Shown piece by piece: positions 33,560-47,734 of a stretch of DNA of 64,000 bases (within the stretch, counting starts at the first letter, position 1; each line of letters begins with the position of its first letter). The notes under the pieces are model-generated. The model was not told the DNA's origin. It saw only the letters and a list, made by a program, of their open reading frames with translations, and ran no database searches. The stretch comes from Sipunculus nudus. Lineage: Eukaryota > Annelida > Sipuncula > Golfingiida > Sipunculidae. Made by a program: the position numbers and the translations under genes. Location of the stretch: positions 14,473,601 to 14,537,600 of the forward strand of contig CM049319.1 in the NCBI GenBank assembly GCA_026874595.1, written 5' to 3'.

Positions 33560-33700
33560 AATCAGCATTCTAATAAATGCATGCCTCCGCAATGTGGGAT
33601 GCTCCCAAAACTGTGTTTGCATTCACTTATTCAGCTCATTTTGTCAGGTTTATTCGTGTATATATATAAGTGACTGTACATCTGCGAAATCAAGTCTAAT
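33560..33700 (+). repeat. Dispersed 'gcaagcctcc' family repeat, copy 4 of 7 (partial)
   Basis: 'attctaataaatgcatgcctccgcaatgtggga' (in parts) is followed by 'gcattcacttattcagctcat' and 'aagtgactgtacatctg'. The 3' half is missing. Confidence 0.6.
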
Positions 33701-34469
33701 GGGTATGATTTGTGCCTTTAAGGCATGATAACAATTTTCTGTATTGTAAACAAGAGTTCCTTCCTCGCTTTGTAAGCTCTAATAGTTAACTGCAAGGTCT
33801 TAAAGTTATAATTGAACCTATTAAAGGGGCCTTCTCACATACCAGGCATATGTTTAAGATCCGTGAAGTCAATTTCTTTCTCCTAAAGATTTTATGGTAT
33901 CTAGCAATGTTCCCTTCTAAAACCGTTTTCTTACTCCAGTAGTGGACTTAAACTTGCAGCGGGAGCGATCAGTGGCGCAAAATGTAAACATAGAGCGCAC
34001 ACCACCTGGTGGCCGTACCGAGCAACTCCACAAATCAAGCTTCAGTCCGGTATTTCTTCTGTGTTACATCTCTCATGGTTCTCCTTGTTGGGAATTGTCG
34101 CGCATATACAAGATCAGATTAAAACACTGGCCAGGCAGTCTTGTTATGATAAACAAACACACGTGAACTATGTGTACTCACACACAGAATCATAGCAACA
34201 TATAAAACAGGTGACCTGAAAAGAGTAAAGCTTAGATTCCTTATGTACGGAATGAGGAATGTGTGATGCTGCATGCGGAATGCTTCTTAAGAAATCTCAC
34301 ATGAACCGGCACGGCGGTATGCATGTTTTCTATATTTTGCGCCTGGATACCATGCGAAACCGGCAAAAAATAGCTTCATGTAGTGATTCGTTTCGCCGGA
34401 TACGCATTCTGCATGCTAGATCCGCGAATAAGGATCCTTAACTTATTTATTTAGTTAATAGCGATTTTT

Positions 34470-34890
34470 TTTGGTGGAAGTAACTGCCTCCATTTTTTAA
34501 TGCTGACTTATCTAATTCTTAACCTAAGTATGTACATCTGCAGAGTTTCCATTTCGGGACTTCTTCACAGGGCGGTAGCACTCACTTCGTATCACTTTGT
34601 ATCCTGGTGTCACCCAGGCCCCTTGTCTACCGCACCTGCTGGACCTGGTGTGTAATCACCCCCATTGCTTGGTCATAACACCTAGGACCCCCCCCCCCCC
34701 CCCACCCCCCACCCCACCCCAAGACGCACTCGTGTGTGAGTCATACACGACAGTCTTCCCATTAAGCCTCAGAGCGCTCAACCTGGGTGGGGGCCCACCG
34801 TGAAAAACCTAACCGCCTCGGCTGAGATTCTTACCCATGATCTCCCGGCGTTGAGTCCTGCACTCTACCCTCTACCCCGAAGCCACAGAA
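34470..34890 (+). repeat. SINE-like dispersed repeat, long copy
   Basis: Its head 'aactgcctccattttttaatgc' with 'acatctgcagag' matches 43075-43140. The middle matches 4700-4750 in reverse. The tail 'ttgagtcctgcactctaccctctacc', read in reverse, resembles a tRNA A-box half ('ggggtagagggtagagtgcagg'). A C run at 34687-34702 is prone to sequencing error. Confidence 0.55.
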
Positions 34891-35319
34891 GTGGGTCGTT
34901 AATAGCGTTAATAGCGATTTTGTCCGCATCCCGTTTTCCGCATTCCGTACATAAGGAATCTAAGATTTTAGTCCGTTTGCCGTCAAAGCCAAGCCGCAGA
35001 ACGTTTGCTGGGGAAGCCAAAATGAACTTATAGCGTTAGATATACACATATTATGGCAAATGTTTTATGCACCACTAATGAACAGATGGGCAGTCAGATG
35101 TACAGAATAAGGACCAAGGTGTTTTCATAATCTTTCCAAAGGAATAAATTTGTATTAACAATTTTATCCATGGTCTCTTTTGAATATTTATTTATTTTTA
35201 ACCATTTTCATGTTAACGACTACGGACCTTCCCCGGCTAACAATTACCTTGCTCTGTCAACTATTAAATGTCGATCATAGCCACCCAAGTCAAATTCTAG
35301 TATAGGTCCTTCAGAGAAA

Positions 35320-35395
<76 letters not shown>

Positions 35396-35405
35396 GGAGA
35401 GAGAG
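35320..35405. repeat. (TA)n-(GA)n compound microsatellite
   Basis: About 15 TA units run into about 20 GA units. Confidence 0.96.
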
Positions 35406-36299
35406 ATTAAAAAGATGTAAACATTATAACTTGTGATGTTTTTCCGATCAAGCCGGCCTTTAAATTGATTTAAAACAGTTGTTCTTTTTCAGGTTTCCTG
35501 AGTACGTTTAACATATGATCAGATCATTGTAAATCATCCATTTATTTGATGTCTAAGTGTATGTTGGTCGTTAATCCGGTTATCAAAGCCAGTTAATGTT
35601 TAAGGGGATAAAAGGAACCTCGTTTACGTTAAATTTATTTCACACGTTCAAACACACTACCAACTGGTTAACCCGAGTTTTTATGAATAACTGATGAAAT
35701 GTTTCATCACACAACTAAGTTTCAACTTTGTGTTTATATATATCAGTATGAATAGCGGCTCCATTACGTAATCTTGTGGCACTCCCGCATTTAATGAGGC
35801 GAGGATTGCAACTCTTTGTTGACTGTTGTAACTGTATAGTCTTGTATTGAAATTAGTTTACCATGCCACATGCTGTCTATCGTGTATATCATTCATTACA
35901 CCCATATGTCAAGATTATCGGGTTTGTACAGTGACATCATTATGAAAGTATGAATGGCCACTGCAGTGTCGTTTTAAACATAGTTTCACGACTACCAGCA
36001 GGCCTAATCGGTCCAATATGAATGCATACTGAGACATTTAGTTTTACATAAGAAAGACGAAAATCCTTATGTCATTTTAATATTGTTAGCTCGGTACAGC
36101 TTTAGTAATTTATATTAACACATGGTACGTGGCTCTACTTGGTGCCTGCAGGTATATCTAACCTGTCCAAATAGAGAAACCCATGATTGTTTACATTTAA
36201 GCATGGTGGATACCGTCAGCCATTATATTTGTTCCTATGGCTCATCAAATTGATACATAAATTTTATTAAATAAGACAAGCTCAGTCTTTCTGAGTCAA

Positions 36300-36930
36300 G
36301 TCCTAAAGTAAAAGATGTAAATCCTAAACGAGCGTTGTGGAATATACCCAAGGGCAAATCGTTCCGCCAGCATAACCCTTGTGTTAGCCGACCATCACTG
36401 GCTCCAGGTTACATTGCCAATATGTTGCAACAATACAAACCTACCAGGTCCCCACGCTCATCCAGCGATAACCTTCTTACTATGCCAATAACCAGACTAA
36501 GATCTTTGGGTGGCAGGACCTTCCAGTATGCCTCAGCACATGAGTGGAATTCCTTACCGGTTACCTTTCAAAAAGTTGAAAGTCTGACTACCTTTAAAAA
36601 GGTTTTAAAAACATACCTGTATATACATGCCTATGACTGAACAAGATCATGCCATGCATTTTTAGCTTACTAGTCAGTTTTTAAGGCCATTATGCCGCAA
36701 ATATAAATAGTTTACATCCATCAGGAAAACTCACATAAGGTGTAACATCATATTTTAGTTTATTATCATTATTTATTATCGATTCAGTGTTTTAGCTATC
36801 GTTATGTATTCATCTATAAATTCATGCTGTGTCATATTAATATTATACCTCCCTCTTTTTATGTAAACCGCTTTAGAGCATGCTCTCTGTGTGAGTTTTG
36901 CGCTATAGAATTTCATGTATAATAATAATC
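36300..36930 (+). pseudogene. 5'-truncated LINE relic (CR1/L2-type), C-terminal ORF2 tail and 3' UTR
   Basis: The frame ending at 36640 encodes about 100 residues with the C-terminal signature of CR1/L2-type reverse-transcriptase ORFs: APGYIANML, then RSSS..LL..PITRLRSLGGRTFQYA, then WNSLP, then LTTFKKVLKTYLY. The reverse-transcriptase domain itself is missing. The 3' region has 'tttagagcatgctctctg' and 'ttttgcgctatagaatttc' and ends in a short (ATA)n run, as is usual for such elements. It lies about 0.9 kb downstream of the decarboxylase copy 2 stop, in the opposite orientation. Confidence 0.75.
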
Positions 36931-36949
36931 AGACTGCGTTGAACACACG

Positions 36950-37530
36950 ACCCAGTAGGCAACACTATTGCATTAGTAAGTCTACATATGTCGAGACAAA
37001 AGTCATACAGAGAAATGTACTGCAACGGTTATTCATCCTATTTCATAGATTTTGTAGTAAACAGCCGGTAATTTTTTAAATTAGGTTACGGGTGATGACT
37101 TAACACCAAAAAATACAAGTGAACTCACAAAATAAGTATAAATCCATCTCAATGGAAACAAGTCATTTCCTGTGTCGTACAAGTTGAATATCGTCTAGTG
37201 AGCCGTGCCAGACAATTTTGAATTCATGCGGTCAGAAATTCAACAAACACGCAAGAGAATTTATCAATATGCGTAGTGACAACGGAAATTATCTCGCACA
37301 TGGCTGGTGTTGTTAGAAAGTATACAAACATATCTAACGATTGGTTTAATTTATTTCAAGTGGCAGCGTACGTACTTGTAGGCCATGAGGCGTTTTCAAA
37401 AACGGCTAAAACATTTGCATCCTCATTGAGCAGCCTAACAGTGCGGTTCTTGTTTTTACTAAGCAAGGCACTCTGGTATCTCGATAGACAGTTTTATGCC
37501 AGAGCTGCGAAGTGGCGCTAGATTGGCGTC
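36950..37530. repeat. Dispersed segment homologous to 26365-26900
   Basis: This is the second copy of the segment found in intron 1 of decarboxylase copy 1. It lies between the LINE tail and the 3' end of copy 2. The open frame at 37276-37521 is not conserved in the other copy. Confidence 0.7.
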
Positions 37531-37808
37531 TCCCACACAAATGTTACACCTCCAGTTCGTCCGAAGCGTTCTATTTCTTAAAGTACTGAATCCGGGGTGT
37601 ACCCATGTAAATTTATATTATTTATATTTAATAATTAATTTATAATTAATTTTCATATAATTTATATGTTATAAATAATCTATAATCCTTTTTTAATTAA
37701 TTAACGACTATTTCCAAGAAAAAAAACTGTCATAAACACAAGCGATCACCGGATGTTTAATGACCAGTCCATTTTATGGGCTGTTGGAAAAATATAATAC
37801 ATTTAACC

Positions 37809-37988
37809 CTAAAGATCATGTCCTAGTCGATCTATTTCATCAACCACGAAATCCAGGTCTTCACAAGTGACGGCCGGATTTTTAATGACCAGTCGGAAAA
37901 AGTTGACCCAGTTCCTGGATCTGATGGGTGTGTAGCTGATCATCATCGAGCCCTTCATGACCATGCGGCGTTTTATTTCAGGAGCGAC
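37809..37988 (-). other. Copy 2 exon 13 (terminal) with stop codon
   Basis: The acceptor is ccccag. It encodes [19 protein letters not shown], then [20 protein letters not shown] and [10 protein letters not shown], then TAG. These are the C-terminal small-domain motifs of the family (VAP.IK..M...G..M..Y, NFFR.V, L..EI.RLG.DL). ATTAAA-type polyadenylation signals may lie near 37752 or 37693 on the minus strand. Confidence 0.95.
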
Positions 37989-40900
37989 CTGGGGATAATA
38001 ATTTTAAGACATTCAACTAATTAGGCAACACACGATAATACTACAATAGTTCCCACTTTCTACAGAGAATGTCTCAGTATGACTCCGAAATTTAATGGAT
38101 TGTTCCTTGAGTGTTATCCTAACCAATCACCGAATTTCAACAAAATCAGTTCAAACTTTTTCTGTAAAACTGCACACAGTTTAACCAAATGACCAAGGGT
38201 AAAACATATAATACTTCTCGGAACGTGGCGGAGGCATAATAATAATAATAATAATAGATATGATAATATTAAGAAGAAAAGGGGGGGGGATGAAAAATGG
38301 TTTTCTGAATATTGTATATATGTGTATTTAGTGCGACATATTGCATACGCCCAATCTCAACGTAACAGTAGGACCAAGGATGCTCATCTGGTAGTGTCTT
38401 ACCCCATGCAGAACTCTGTGCCAGTCGGGTGTTTCCGGTTTACCTCGGAGTCTCTTCGGTATATACCAGAAACAAATGTTTGTGTACTCAAACTGAAAAG
38501 ATGAATTAATATGCGCTATAAAATGGTGTTACAACCTCTTTTTATTAAATTAGATTTAGTGAAATCACATGATTTTTCATTCTGTTCCAACGACAAAAAG
38601 GTGACAAGCAATCAGATGACTACCTGTGGTAGACAGAGCCTGAAGCCTTCCCGATGACGTATCTGTTCCGTGATATACCTGGCATTGTCCATGGCTGTGT
38701 CGACCACGTGACTCATACCAAGGTCACCACGTGATTTCCATAACAACCAGAGTTTTAAAACATCCCCTTTCCGCCCACACTGGATCGTTTTATCCCCTGT
38801 TAAGGAAGAATGAAAATGTTACTGAACGTATATTATCGTATATGAGGAATAATGAGGACTGAGGTTTATGGGGACTTATTTGATGATTCATACCAGAATC
38901 ATCTTAGATCTGCGTAGAAACCTATAATTATGTCAGATTGATAAATATTACCTTAATAAATATTTCTCTGTTGACCTCAGATCTAGCTGCCCGGTTGTTC
39001 TCCTGGCCAGTACAAGTATTTTACAAAAAAATCACTGCAGCTGGTATCTTTGTGCCAAGTTTTAAGATTCTCATGTGGACCGAACCCCCATGCCAGGGCA
39101 AGATCTATTGGGACAAATGATAGGCCCCAGCTGCTTTTCAAGCTTTCATTCTGGCAATATCCGATGCAGGATCAAGATTATGTCATATGAAGATGCCTTG
39201 CAGAGTGTAATGGATTTAAGCGAGCTTTACCTGAATGAACCTACCCACTTGCATGGTCATTAGTGTGAACAACTTAGTTACTAATAGTCAATATTTGAAG
39301 GACTTACGTACTCTCGTCACTAATTATTTTTTCCTGGTTTACGACATCCTATAGTGATAATTATGAAAATATATGAAAAAAAATATATAAATATCATGGA
39401 TTCACGGTCGAAAGAAGAAACATGGCAGGGCAAAATGTTGCAAGGTTAAATACTAGAGCACTCATCAACGAATGGGCAAGCTACATTGGTTCTGTATCTC
39501 CTCTTTTGTAACCACTGCGTCATATTGCACTATATGCCACTTCCCTGGTGGTAATACCCAGCAAAAACAGTTCCACAAAAAGCAGTGGTTAAGTGGAAGG
39601 AATTTTAGAACCAATGTATCGCGCCCACTGCGTAAGGTGTGTATATATATGCTGGTAACACTGACCTATGTCATACCTAGTATCGTAGTATCTGTCGGTT
39701 TGATACAAGTATTCTGCCTTGGATGAGAAGGTTTTCGTCAGCAAGTCCTTGTGTTTGACAAGCAGCGCCCCACATTGTAGGGGAGCCCCTAGCATCTTGT
39801 GAAAATCCCAAAGCAGAGAATCACTCCTAAATATAAATATGAATATGTCAAAAACAGCTATCTCGCCAAGGGGACATTCTGTAATTGGTTTCACATACCG
39901 TATTCAGAAGAAAGAAACAATCATTAAAAAAGACTTCGCATATTCCATTATCACTTAAAACAGCCAGATGAGTGCCTACTGTGCCATTGTTCTTTAATTT
40001 ATTTATTTGTAATTTATTTATTTGTTATTTACACGGATCATGTAAATATTTATAATAAGTGATGCAAAACACGAATGGATAGATATAGTTAGTGTAACGA
40101 ACAGAAGGACAGAAAGACGGACACTGCGCCAGCGCACAAGTTCACAGGGTGAACTAAACAGCCAGCGCAAAATAACACTTAATACAGAGGACTATTAGAA
40201 CATAGACCCCTGTGCTGGTTTCTTACTCTGTACGTTTGACATCTTTAAATCGCTCCGCCGCGATCAGACCTTGCTATAGCCACCCCAATCCTCCGCTTGT
40301 TATATCATGCACTATTAAAAATATAATTGCACCGATAACTCACGTAGGCTCCCTGTGTGGTCCCTATTTTACACCCAACAAAACGAATATGTTGCAGTTA
40401 TTTTAGGACCAACGGTCATACAATGCGAGACGTTATCGAAAATCTGGCCAATCAAATAAATCATGTACACCTATTCCTAATTAGCATATTTTCTTACTGA
40501 TACAGTATGTTAACAATTTATTTCCTATTTCTGTGTGCTCTTCACGTTTATTACTTTCGGCAATTTTTATTGGCCGTTTTGAATTTGCTCCCATAACGTG
40601 CGAGCTCTAGCTAATTGTTCATTATACTGCAGGACGGCGGTAATTTTTCACGGGTAGCGTGTCAAATGAACGGATATCTAAACACATCTCACCGTTCAAC
40701 CCCTTTACACAGGCGACGATGCTCCGATGACACAAGTGCTCCGCCTCCCCAAGCAGCCTGAAAACTGAGGACAAATTATTTCAGGGAAGGGTGGGGCGCC
40801 TTCACAGGCGCTCGGCACAAGTAGTCACCGGTGGGCGATATTACAAGCGCCACTGAGCCCATCCTCCCTGTCACCTATCCGAGCATCCTCTTACTAATTA

Positions 40901-43900
40901 AACTTGGTTCTCTAACTTTAATAGCTCTAGATTCCGTGCTCTCACCTTACGCTTCGTTTCACTCCGCTGTAAGAGAGCCCTAGTAAAAGGTGTTTGAAAA
41001 CTGAAATATTCCAGTGGACAATAAAACTATGATATCCCGGCTAAAAAGTGTCAGATATATAACAATACAAACAAATCTTTATCATGTGGTAGCATAATGT
41101 ACAACTTTAAATTCGTTATGTCCCTTAAAGCTGCCCATTCACCTATCATTTGAAAAAAAATTTCTGGCTTTCTCTGTGTTATTATTAATGATTTAAGGGC
41201 AATTCATGTTATATAACGCCTCCGTGAAGGATGTATGAACCTGTTTATCGACGTGTTTGTAACACAGCAGTGTTTGACTAAAGCGACAAACATGTAACTT
41301 AAGGTGGTAGATTGCATATATAAACGGAGGCAGAAAGGTCACTTGTTGCAAAACGCCATTTTCAAAGCTCTTGTTTATCTGACTTGCCGCCAGATGGCTT
41401 TGTTGAATATGTTTTAATTATTTTGACGGCACACACTAATAATAAACACATTGATATAAAAAACACAAGCAGCCTGTGTGTGGTGATATCCACGTTTTCT
41501 GACCTATTTTTATAAAAGCTCAAATGGATTACCTTTAGGTTATAAAGGTCAGAAAGATGATTGGGTCCCTTTTAACGGTCGAATCAGGTAAGTCACTATC
41601 TTAAGCGGTAAAAATAAACATGTCTGGTCGGAATTTCCCTGGATTTCTCCCGAATAAAACATCATATCCTCCATCAACCTCTAGCGCAGAGTCACGATCT
41701 GTTGCTTATCCACATTCGTGACAAATCTTCTGTATGGAGAATAATGCGTCATACGTGCCACCTGGTGATTATCCCCATCTTAAGGAACACCTCCAAGACC
41801 CAGGGAAGCTAAACTTTTAAAGTGAGTACGGTTTAGGTACTAAAGCAGGATTTTCAGCGAAGTTTCTTGTTCATTCGAGTACATTAACATTTTCTGCCCC
41901 CGAATGCATAAGTTTCCATGTCATGCACACAATATTTGATTTTTTACGATTTTTTTTTCCGGTACAGAATTTACATTCTCAAGTAAACTTGAAGTTTTTT
42001 ATGCGGCGGGTATCCGTAGAACTTGATACCTACGCCGCATAATTTGCAGTTATTACGTTATCTGCCAATCAACATAAATTATGCTATAATCACCTCTAAA
42101 TGAGGCTTAAACATCTTTTTACTCTTCCTACTTGCCCGCTTCAATGTGCACTAATGCTCTTATTTACCACATGGTATGAAAGCTGACAAACAAACGAGAG
42201 ATCATGCCAAGAGATCGTCATGAACGTCCATGCATATTCAACCATCAGGAACAGGCCACATTATGCAATTGTACTCCCTAAACACAGGGATATGGAGTCT
42301 TATTAACATACGGTACTCAAGGTATAAAGCTGACCCAATAAACATATCAACCTATTTTATAAGGGGAATACTCTCAAACAACTGCATATTCACCAAACAA
42401 GTGCCGGGAGTGGCATGTGCCCGGCACTATTTTGGCCCGCAACTCTCTGCCTATCATGTTAGAAATGACGGCTTTAGACTAGAAGGGCATTTAAAGCGGT
42501 AGGTACCAGTCTATGGAAACACCTCCTTAAAACAGAACATTCTAACAGGCAAATGTTCAGTTCATTCTATTTATTTTGTTAAACTGACCAGATATTCTTG
42601 GAAATTAACATATCGCGTACTAATTTTAAAAATGAAAGTTTACTTTGTTTCTGCATCGATCATTGTCTATTAATGACTACTTTGATGGTATTGAAATGGA
42701 GGTCGGAGAAAATAATGAAAAGTGACGCACGTCCACGTGGAGCCAGAGCTTGTGTTCCTCGCAGATATCCGCCACAGGGTCAATCGGGTCAAAGGCCCCC
42801 AGAACGGTCGTTCCCATGGTGACGTTGACGTAAAATGGCGTCTCTCCCTGAAGTATTTAATATAAAATTTCCTTACACATTTAATGACGACAGTAAAGTG
42901 CCACGGGCAATAAAACAATTCATCAGGTTTTTCATACGTTATCATTATATATAGATTAGTAAAGACACATATATATATAATCACATTTACCCTATCTTTG
43001 TTCTGTTTGATTTATTATCAGTCATCATTATAATTTTTTTATCTCTAGTCCTCTGTAACAGTCCTTATAAAAGTTTATTTTTCTTGGAGGTAACCACCTC
43101 CATTTTTAATGCTAGCTTAACTAAGTTCGCACATCTGCAAAGACCAGTTCTGGTTTCGGGTCACGTGACAGAGCAGCAGCACACGCTGCCTCGTTCTAGA
43201 TCCTGTGCTCTGCCCCTTGACCACAGAAGCCGGCTTTTATCATGCCTTCATAGTTCTCTTTATCTCTTGTTATGATTACATTTTCTATGCTATTTTGGAT
43301 GGACTGCTACAATAATTATGATCACCTATCTTTGCTCTCTCTGATAGACTATTACAGAAATTACTGTCACCTTATCTTTGCTTTCATTAATCTTTTCCCT
43401 TAGGTTTTCAGGGTCCATCCTTCCTCGTTCGTCCGTCTTTACTTTGAAAACCTGATCTTCACCCAGACCAAGAAAGGCAGCGCCCTCCTGGATGGAGTAG
43501 TGGCTCTGTAAATTAGACTCATCATGAAGTTTACGTGACTCTAATTGCATATTCATATTTACTGCATCAATCCACCTTGCCTTGGTGCAAGGCTGAGAAT
43601 TACACACCAGGTGACCCGGGCTCCATACTCAGCCTTGAGTATGTTCTTATGAAATATCGTAGCGGTCCTTCTGATGTATCAGAAGGAAAGAATAAAAGAG
43701 TAATTAAGAATAAGATGCAGCTAAAACTATGTTCACTCTACCTATATATCCTTTATATATCAGTTTCCATACATGTGGAGTCTCCTGTTTATGTTATATA
43801 TGATATAACAGCATTTTATCATGAAGAGAAGAGCAGAAGACCATCACTGAATCAGCCATGTTGCTGAGGCATGAACTCTGGTCACCCATGACCTGACCTG

Positions 43901-46668
43901 TGACCTGACCTCTGGTGTACCAGAGTAATTTATTGCTAATAAATCTATTTAAAAAAATCTTATTTCATGAATAATACTTATGAGTAAATGATAATATATG
44001 GCTTCAATAAGTCCTTTATAAGTTTATGGCTATATCATTTAAGGTTTTAACAAATTTGCCTATGGAAGTTATGGAAACAATATTTACTATAATTTATTTG
44101 GAACAATAATCAGAGGACAACTTTTCTCATATCACTAAGGTCAAGGACAGGGTCATGTGACAAAAGATAAACATGACAGCATGGCAGGCTAAAAAAAACC
44201 ACAGGAGTTGAAATCTTAACAATTTCCTGATAAGGGCACTTCTACATAATTTATTTTTACTCCAGAACAGTTTATTAGCCATTATTGGTAAGAAATTTGC
44301 TAAATTGCCTCCATTTTCTCTGTTTATTTTGCAAATATCCCAATATACCCCTGCTACGCTTTTCCATAAGAGGATCCCCATAACTGAAATCTCATTTCAG
44401 TTATGAACCCATAACAACAATCCACCCAATCAGTAAGTCATGACGAATCCGAAAAGCGACATCTGTTGGTGACTATTGACATTAAATGTTTCGGTCCGTT
44501 ATACTGGCAAAGAAAGATCATTTTTAAAAGCTTAAATTGCAAAGAGACAAAATTAGAGGCGAGTAAGTTTCCTAGTGGAGGGTCTCTCATGTATTATGTT
44601 TCACTTAACAAGACTCGCATACAACAGATTTGCTTCATACATCAACTACGCAATTTAAGGACTACAACTCTAAAAACAAAAACAAAAATCATTGTGAAAA
44701 ATATGCAATGTAAAAAGGGACCACTGTTTATCCGCGGAAACGCTAGGCACCTGACAGACTGAACATTCCAGCCATACTCGCAAAATGTAAATCGTGCCAC
44801 CTATAAAAAGTGATCAGCTTTAACCTGGACATTTGTATGAAGATAATTGTGGAGATGCATCTTGGTGATATGAAAGATTGTCAACAGGCGATACACTCAA
44901 AGTGTGGCATTCGGTGATTTATCTACAACTAACAGGGTTTACAAGATTAGGGAAAGATAGCTGTTTCCCTGAGACCTCTTCTGGGATGGACTAGCTGACA
45001 TTAGGCAATCTTCAGGCTACCATTCGGATTTTGTTAAATTTTACGGGTCTATGCTGGCTATAAAAAATCATCGGGATGGTAACTGGAAGCTAGAAATGAT
45101 AGCATAGCATTCTTTGACTTTGGCCGTACCACTTTTTAAATAGCCCTAATTCACCTGACTCATATATCCGTCAACATGTTTAATACAAGTCTTGGTCACG
45201 GGATAACTTTATGAAAGATGTGGCTCTGACTCCTGAACAATATCATTGTGAAACAAAGTATCAAATTGCGGAATCCAGAAAGTGTTTTCAGAAAGGAGGA
45301 AAACTGCGTAAAATATTTTTTTTTAACGAGGTAATTTTTCATCAATTTCTTATGGTTTTAACTCTGACCCTCACCTCGCCATTTGGTCCATATCTATACT
45401 GTAGGACAGACGTAAAATATAAATCTCTGTGTAGTTGTTTTTGAGATTTTATGTATTGTTCAAAAGGGTTTGCTGGGTACGTTTCACAACCAGGTGGCTG
45501 GTACAGGACCTGAATATAGTCAGACCATTAACAGCGGAGTATCGCATTGTTATTCCGCTCCAAGTTTTGAACCTGAGATATCCCACTGTCGTTGGTCTGG
45601 TTACCTTCATTATTGGCACTGTGCAAGCCACTTGGTGGTGAAACCCAGCATACGCTGTCAGGACATGCAATAGTTCAGCCAAAGCAGAATGTAGCGCATA
45701 ACCTCTGGGTAAAGAGTGTACCTTCTGTCTTGATACAATGTATGAATCAGCCAAGACGTTTGACCATAGGTTCACCATGAAAAAGGGGAAAACAACTTCA
45801 TAGAACAACTTAGAGCGATCGCAGTGAAAAATCTCTTACTTCTTCTGACGTGAAAAGGGATAGCTTAGGTCCTCCTAACATTCCATTGGTGCGGATTTCA
45901 GGAAACAGGAAGTGACGTGCTACATTAATACTGCAGATATTGCCAAGGGCCCCACCTGAAACATACAGAATGAACACCTTCAGGGAGACTTTTAAACAAT
46001 TTATTAAAATTTGGTTTAGATGTTTTGATTGAAGTATGGATACGAAGGCAAGTTTAGAAGTTTTAATTTAGGACGAAAACACATGAACCCAAAAAATTAC
46101 CACATAAGTTTTCAATGTGTTTGCTAAAATTTTGGAAGTGTATAAAAATTTTAACTTCCGGAAAGTATATTCGAACTGGCGTCCAAAATGGCCAAGGAGA
46201 CCTTAAAAAGTATTAAAACAATTGTCTTTAACCTGAGAGCAAAAAGTATGTATATAATACCAGGTTTTTTGGGTCACGAAATCCGTCGAAACATTTTCGA
46301 TTCATAGGGTACCAGCTTGCTCCAAATGAAGGTAAGCACTGACAGCATCATAATTTAAGTGCCACTCTGTTGTTGTTTACGATAAAATTTAATTTTAAAA
46401 AAAACCTTAATAAGCATGGATACTACATTAGACTGACAAATAACTGATAATACAAGTTTTACATTCCCACTCATGCATTATTATACGACTGACCTGGCAT
46501 GAAGATACCATCGATTTGGTCACCAGGGTAACAGATGAATTGGTTGACCTTTTGGATCATGTAATATTCAGCCAACACTAAAACTGGCGAAGTCTCAAAA
46601 CTATGACTGTATGGAGTCAAAGATAAGCTGGATAAATTATTACACATAATAACAGAATGTATCACTCT

Positions 46669-46703
<35 letters not shown>

Positions 46704-46728
46704 TCTCTCGCTTACTTTCTCTTTCCCT

Positions 46729-46759
<31 letters not shown>

Positions 46760-46803
46760 TCTCTCCTTCTCTCTTTAATTCTCTTTTACTCTCTTACTTC
46801 TCA

Positions 46804-46874
<71 letters not shown>

Positions 46875-47673
46875 GCATTAAGTTTTACTGAAGTTTATAT
46901 GTAATGTGACATAGATCCGGGGATTCAGCTTAAAAAACAGCGCAATGCATAGCATTAGATTTATCAGTTTTTGTAAATTATTGAAATATTAGAAGCGTGC
47001 CTTCCAGATATAAAACTGTTTGAGCAACATAACATAAGTGAAAATTTTTATAAACATATAAGGTAGATAGAAGTTACTTGCCAGCTGACGTTAAGAGACT
47101 CGAGAAGCCATGAACTGGCAAGACCACACACGTTGAGAGCGGAAAATAGGTTATTGAAAAATCGGGGGTGGCCTGTAAAGGAATATATATAACACCCAGA
47201 CAATAAAATGCGCCTGATTTTAAGGAAAACATATATGATATAAAATACATGAATAATGAAAGTAAACTTAACATAACATGATAGAAATTTTTCAAAATTA
47301 TACATTACCGAAAGAAAGTAAAGGTGAACTCGTTTACAAGTCATTAAATATACGTATTGTTTTTATATGTTATCGATACAGATGTATTTTAAATACATGG
47401 AGCTTATTAGACAAATTGTATAAAAAGGGGCAAACTGAGATATTTTTTATTAAGGTATATACGTGTATTTCTTAAATTTTAGTTTGTACGACAGGCGGTG
47501 GTTAACAAAAACTCCGAAAACATAGTCAAACCCTCTACATATATCTTTAAACAAGGTATTTTTTGCCAAATCATTTCTCTATAAGTTCATACCTGCTGGT
47601 TGCGTCTTCTTATGAAATACGTTGTGTGTCATTTTTCTGAACTTTATGTTATCAGAGAGTTTGGTTAAACTTG

Positions 47674-47734
<61 letters not shown>

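Noticed and set aside
36335-36640. Apparent 101-residue host protein
   Set aside because: The sequence carries the C-terminal signature of CR1/L2-type ORF2 and is followed by a LINE-like 3' end, so it is treated as a retroelement relic.
46657-46881. Serine/leucine-rich frame, and its counterpart at 56765-56956
   Set aside because: They are (TC)n microsatellite translations.
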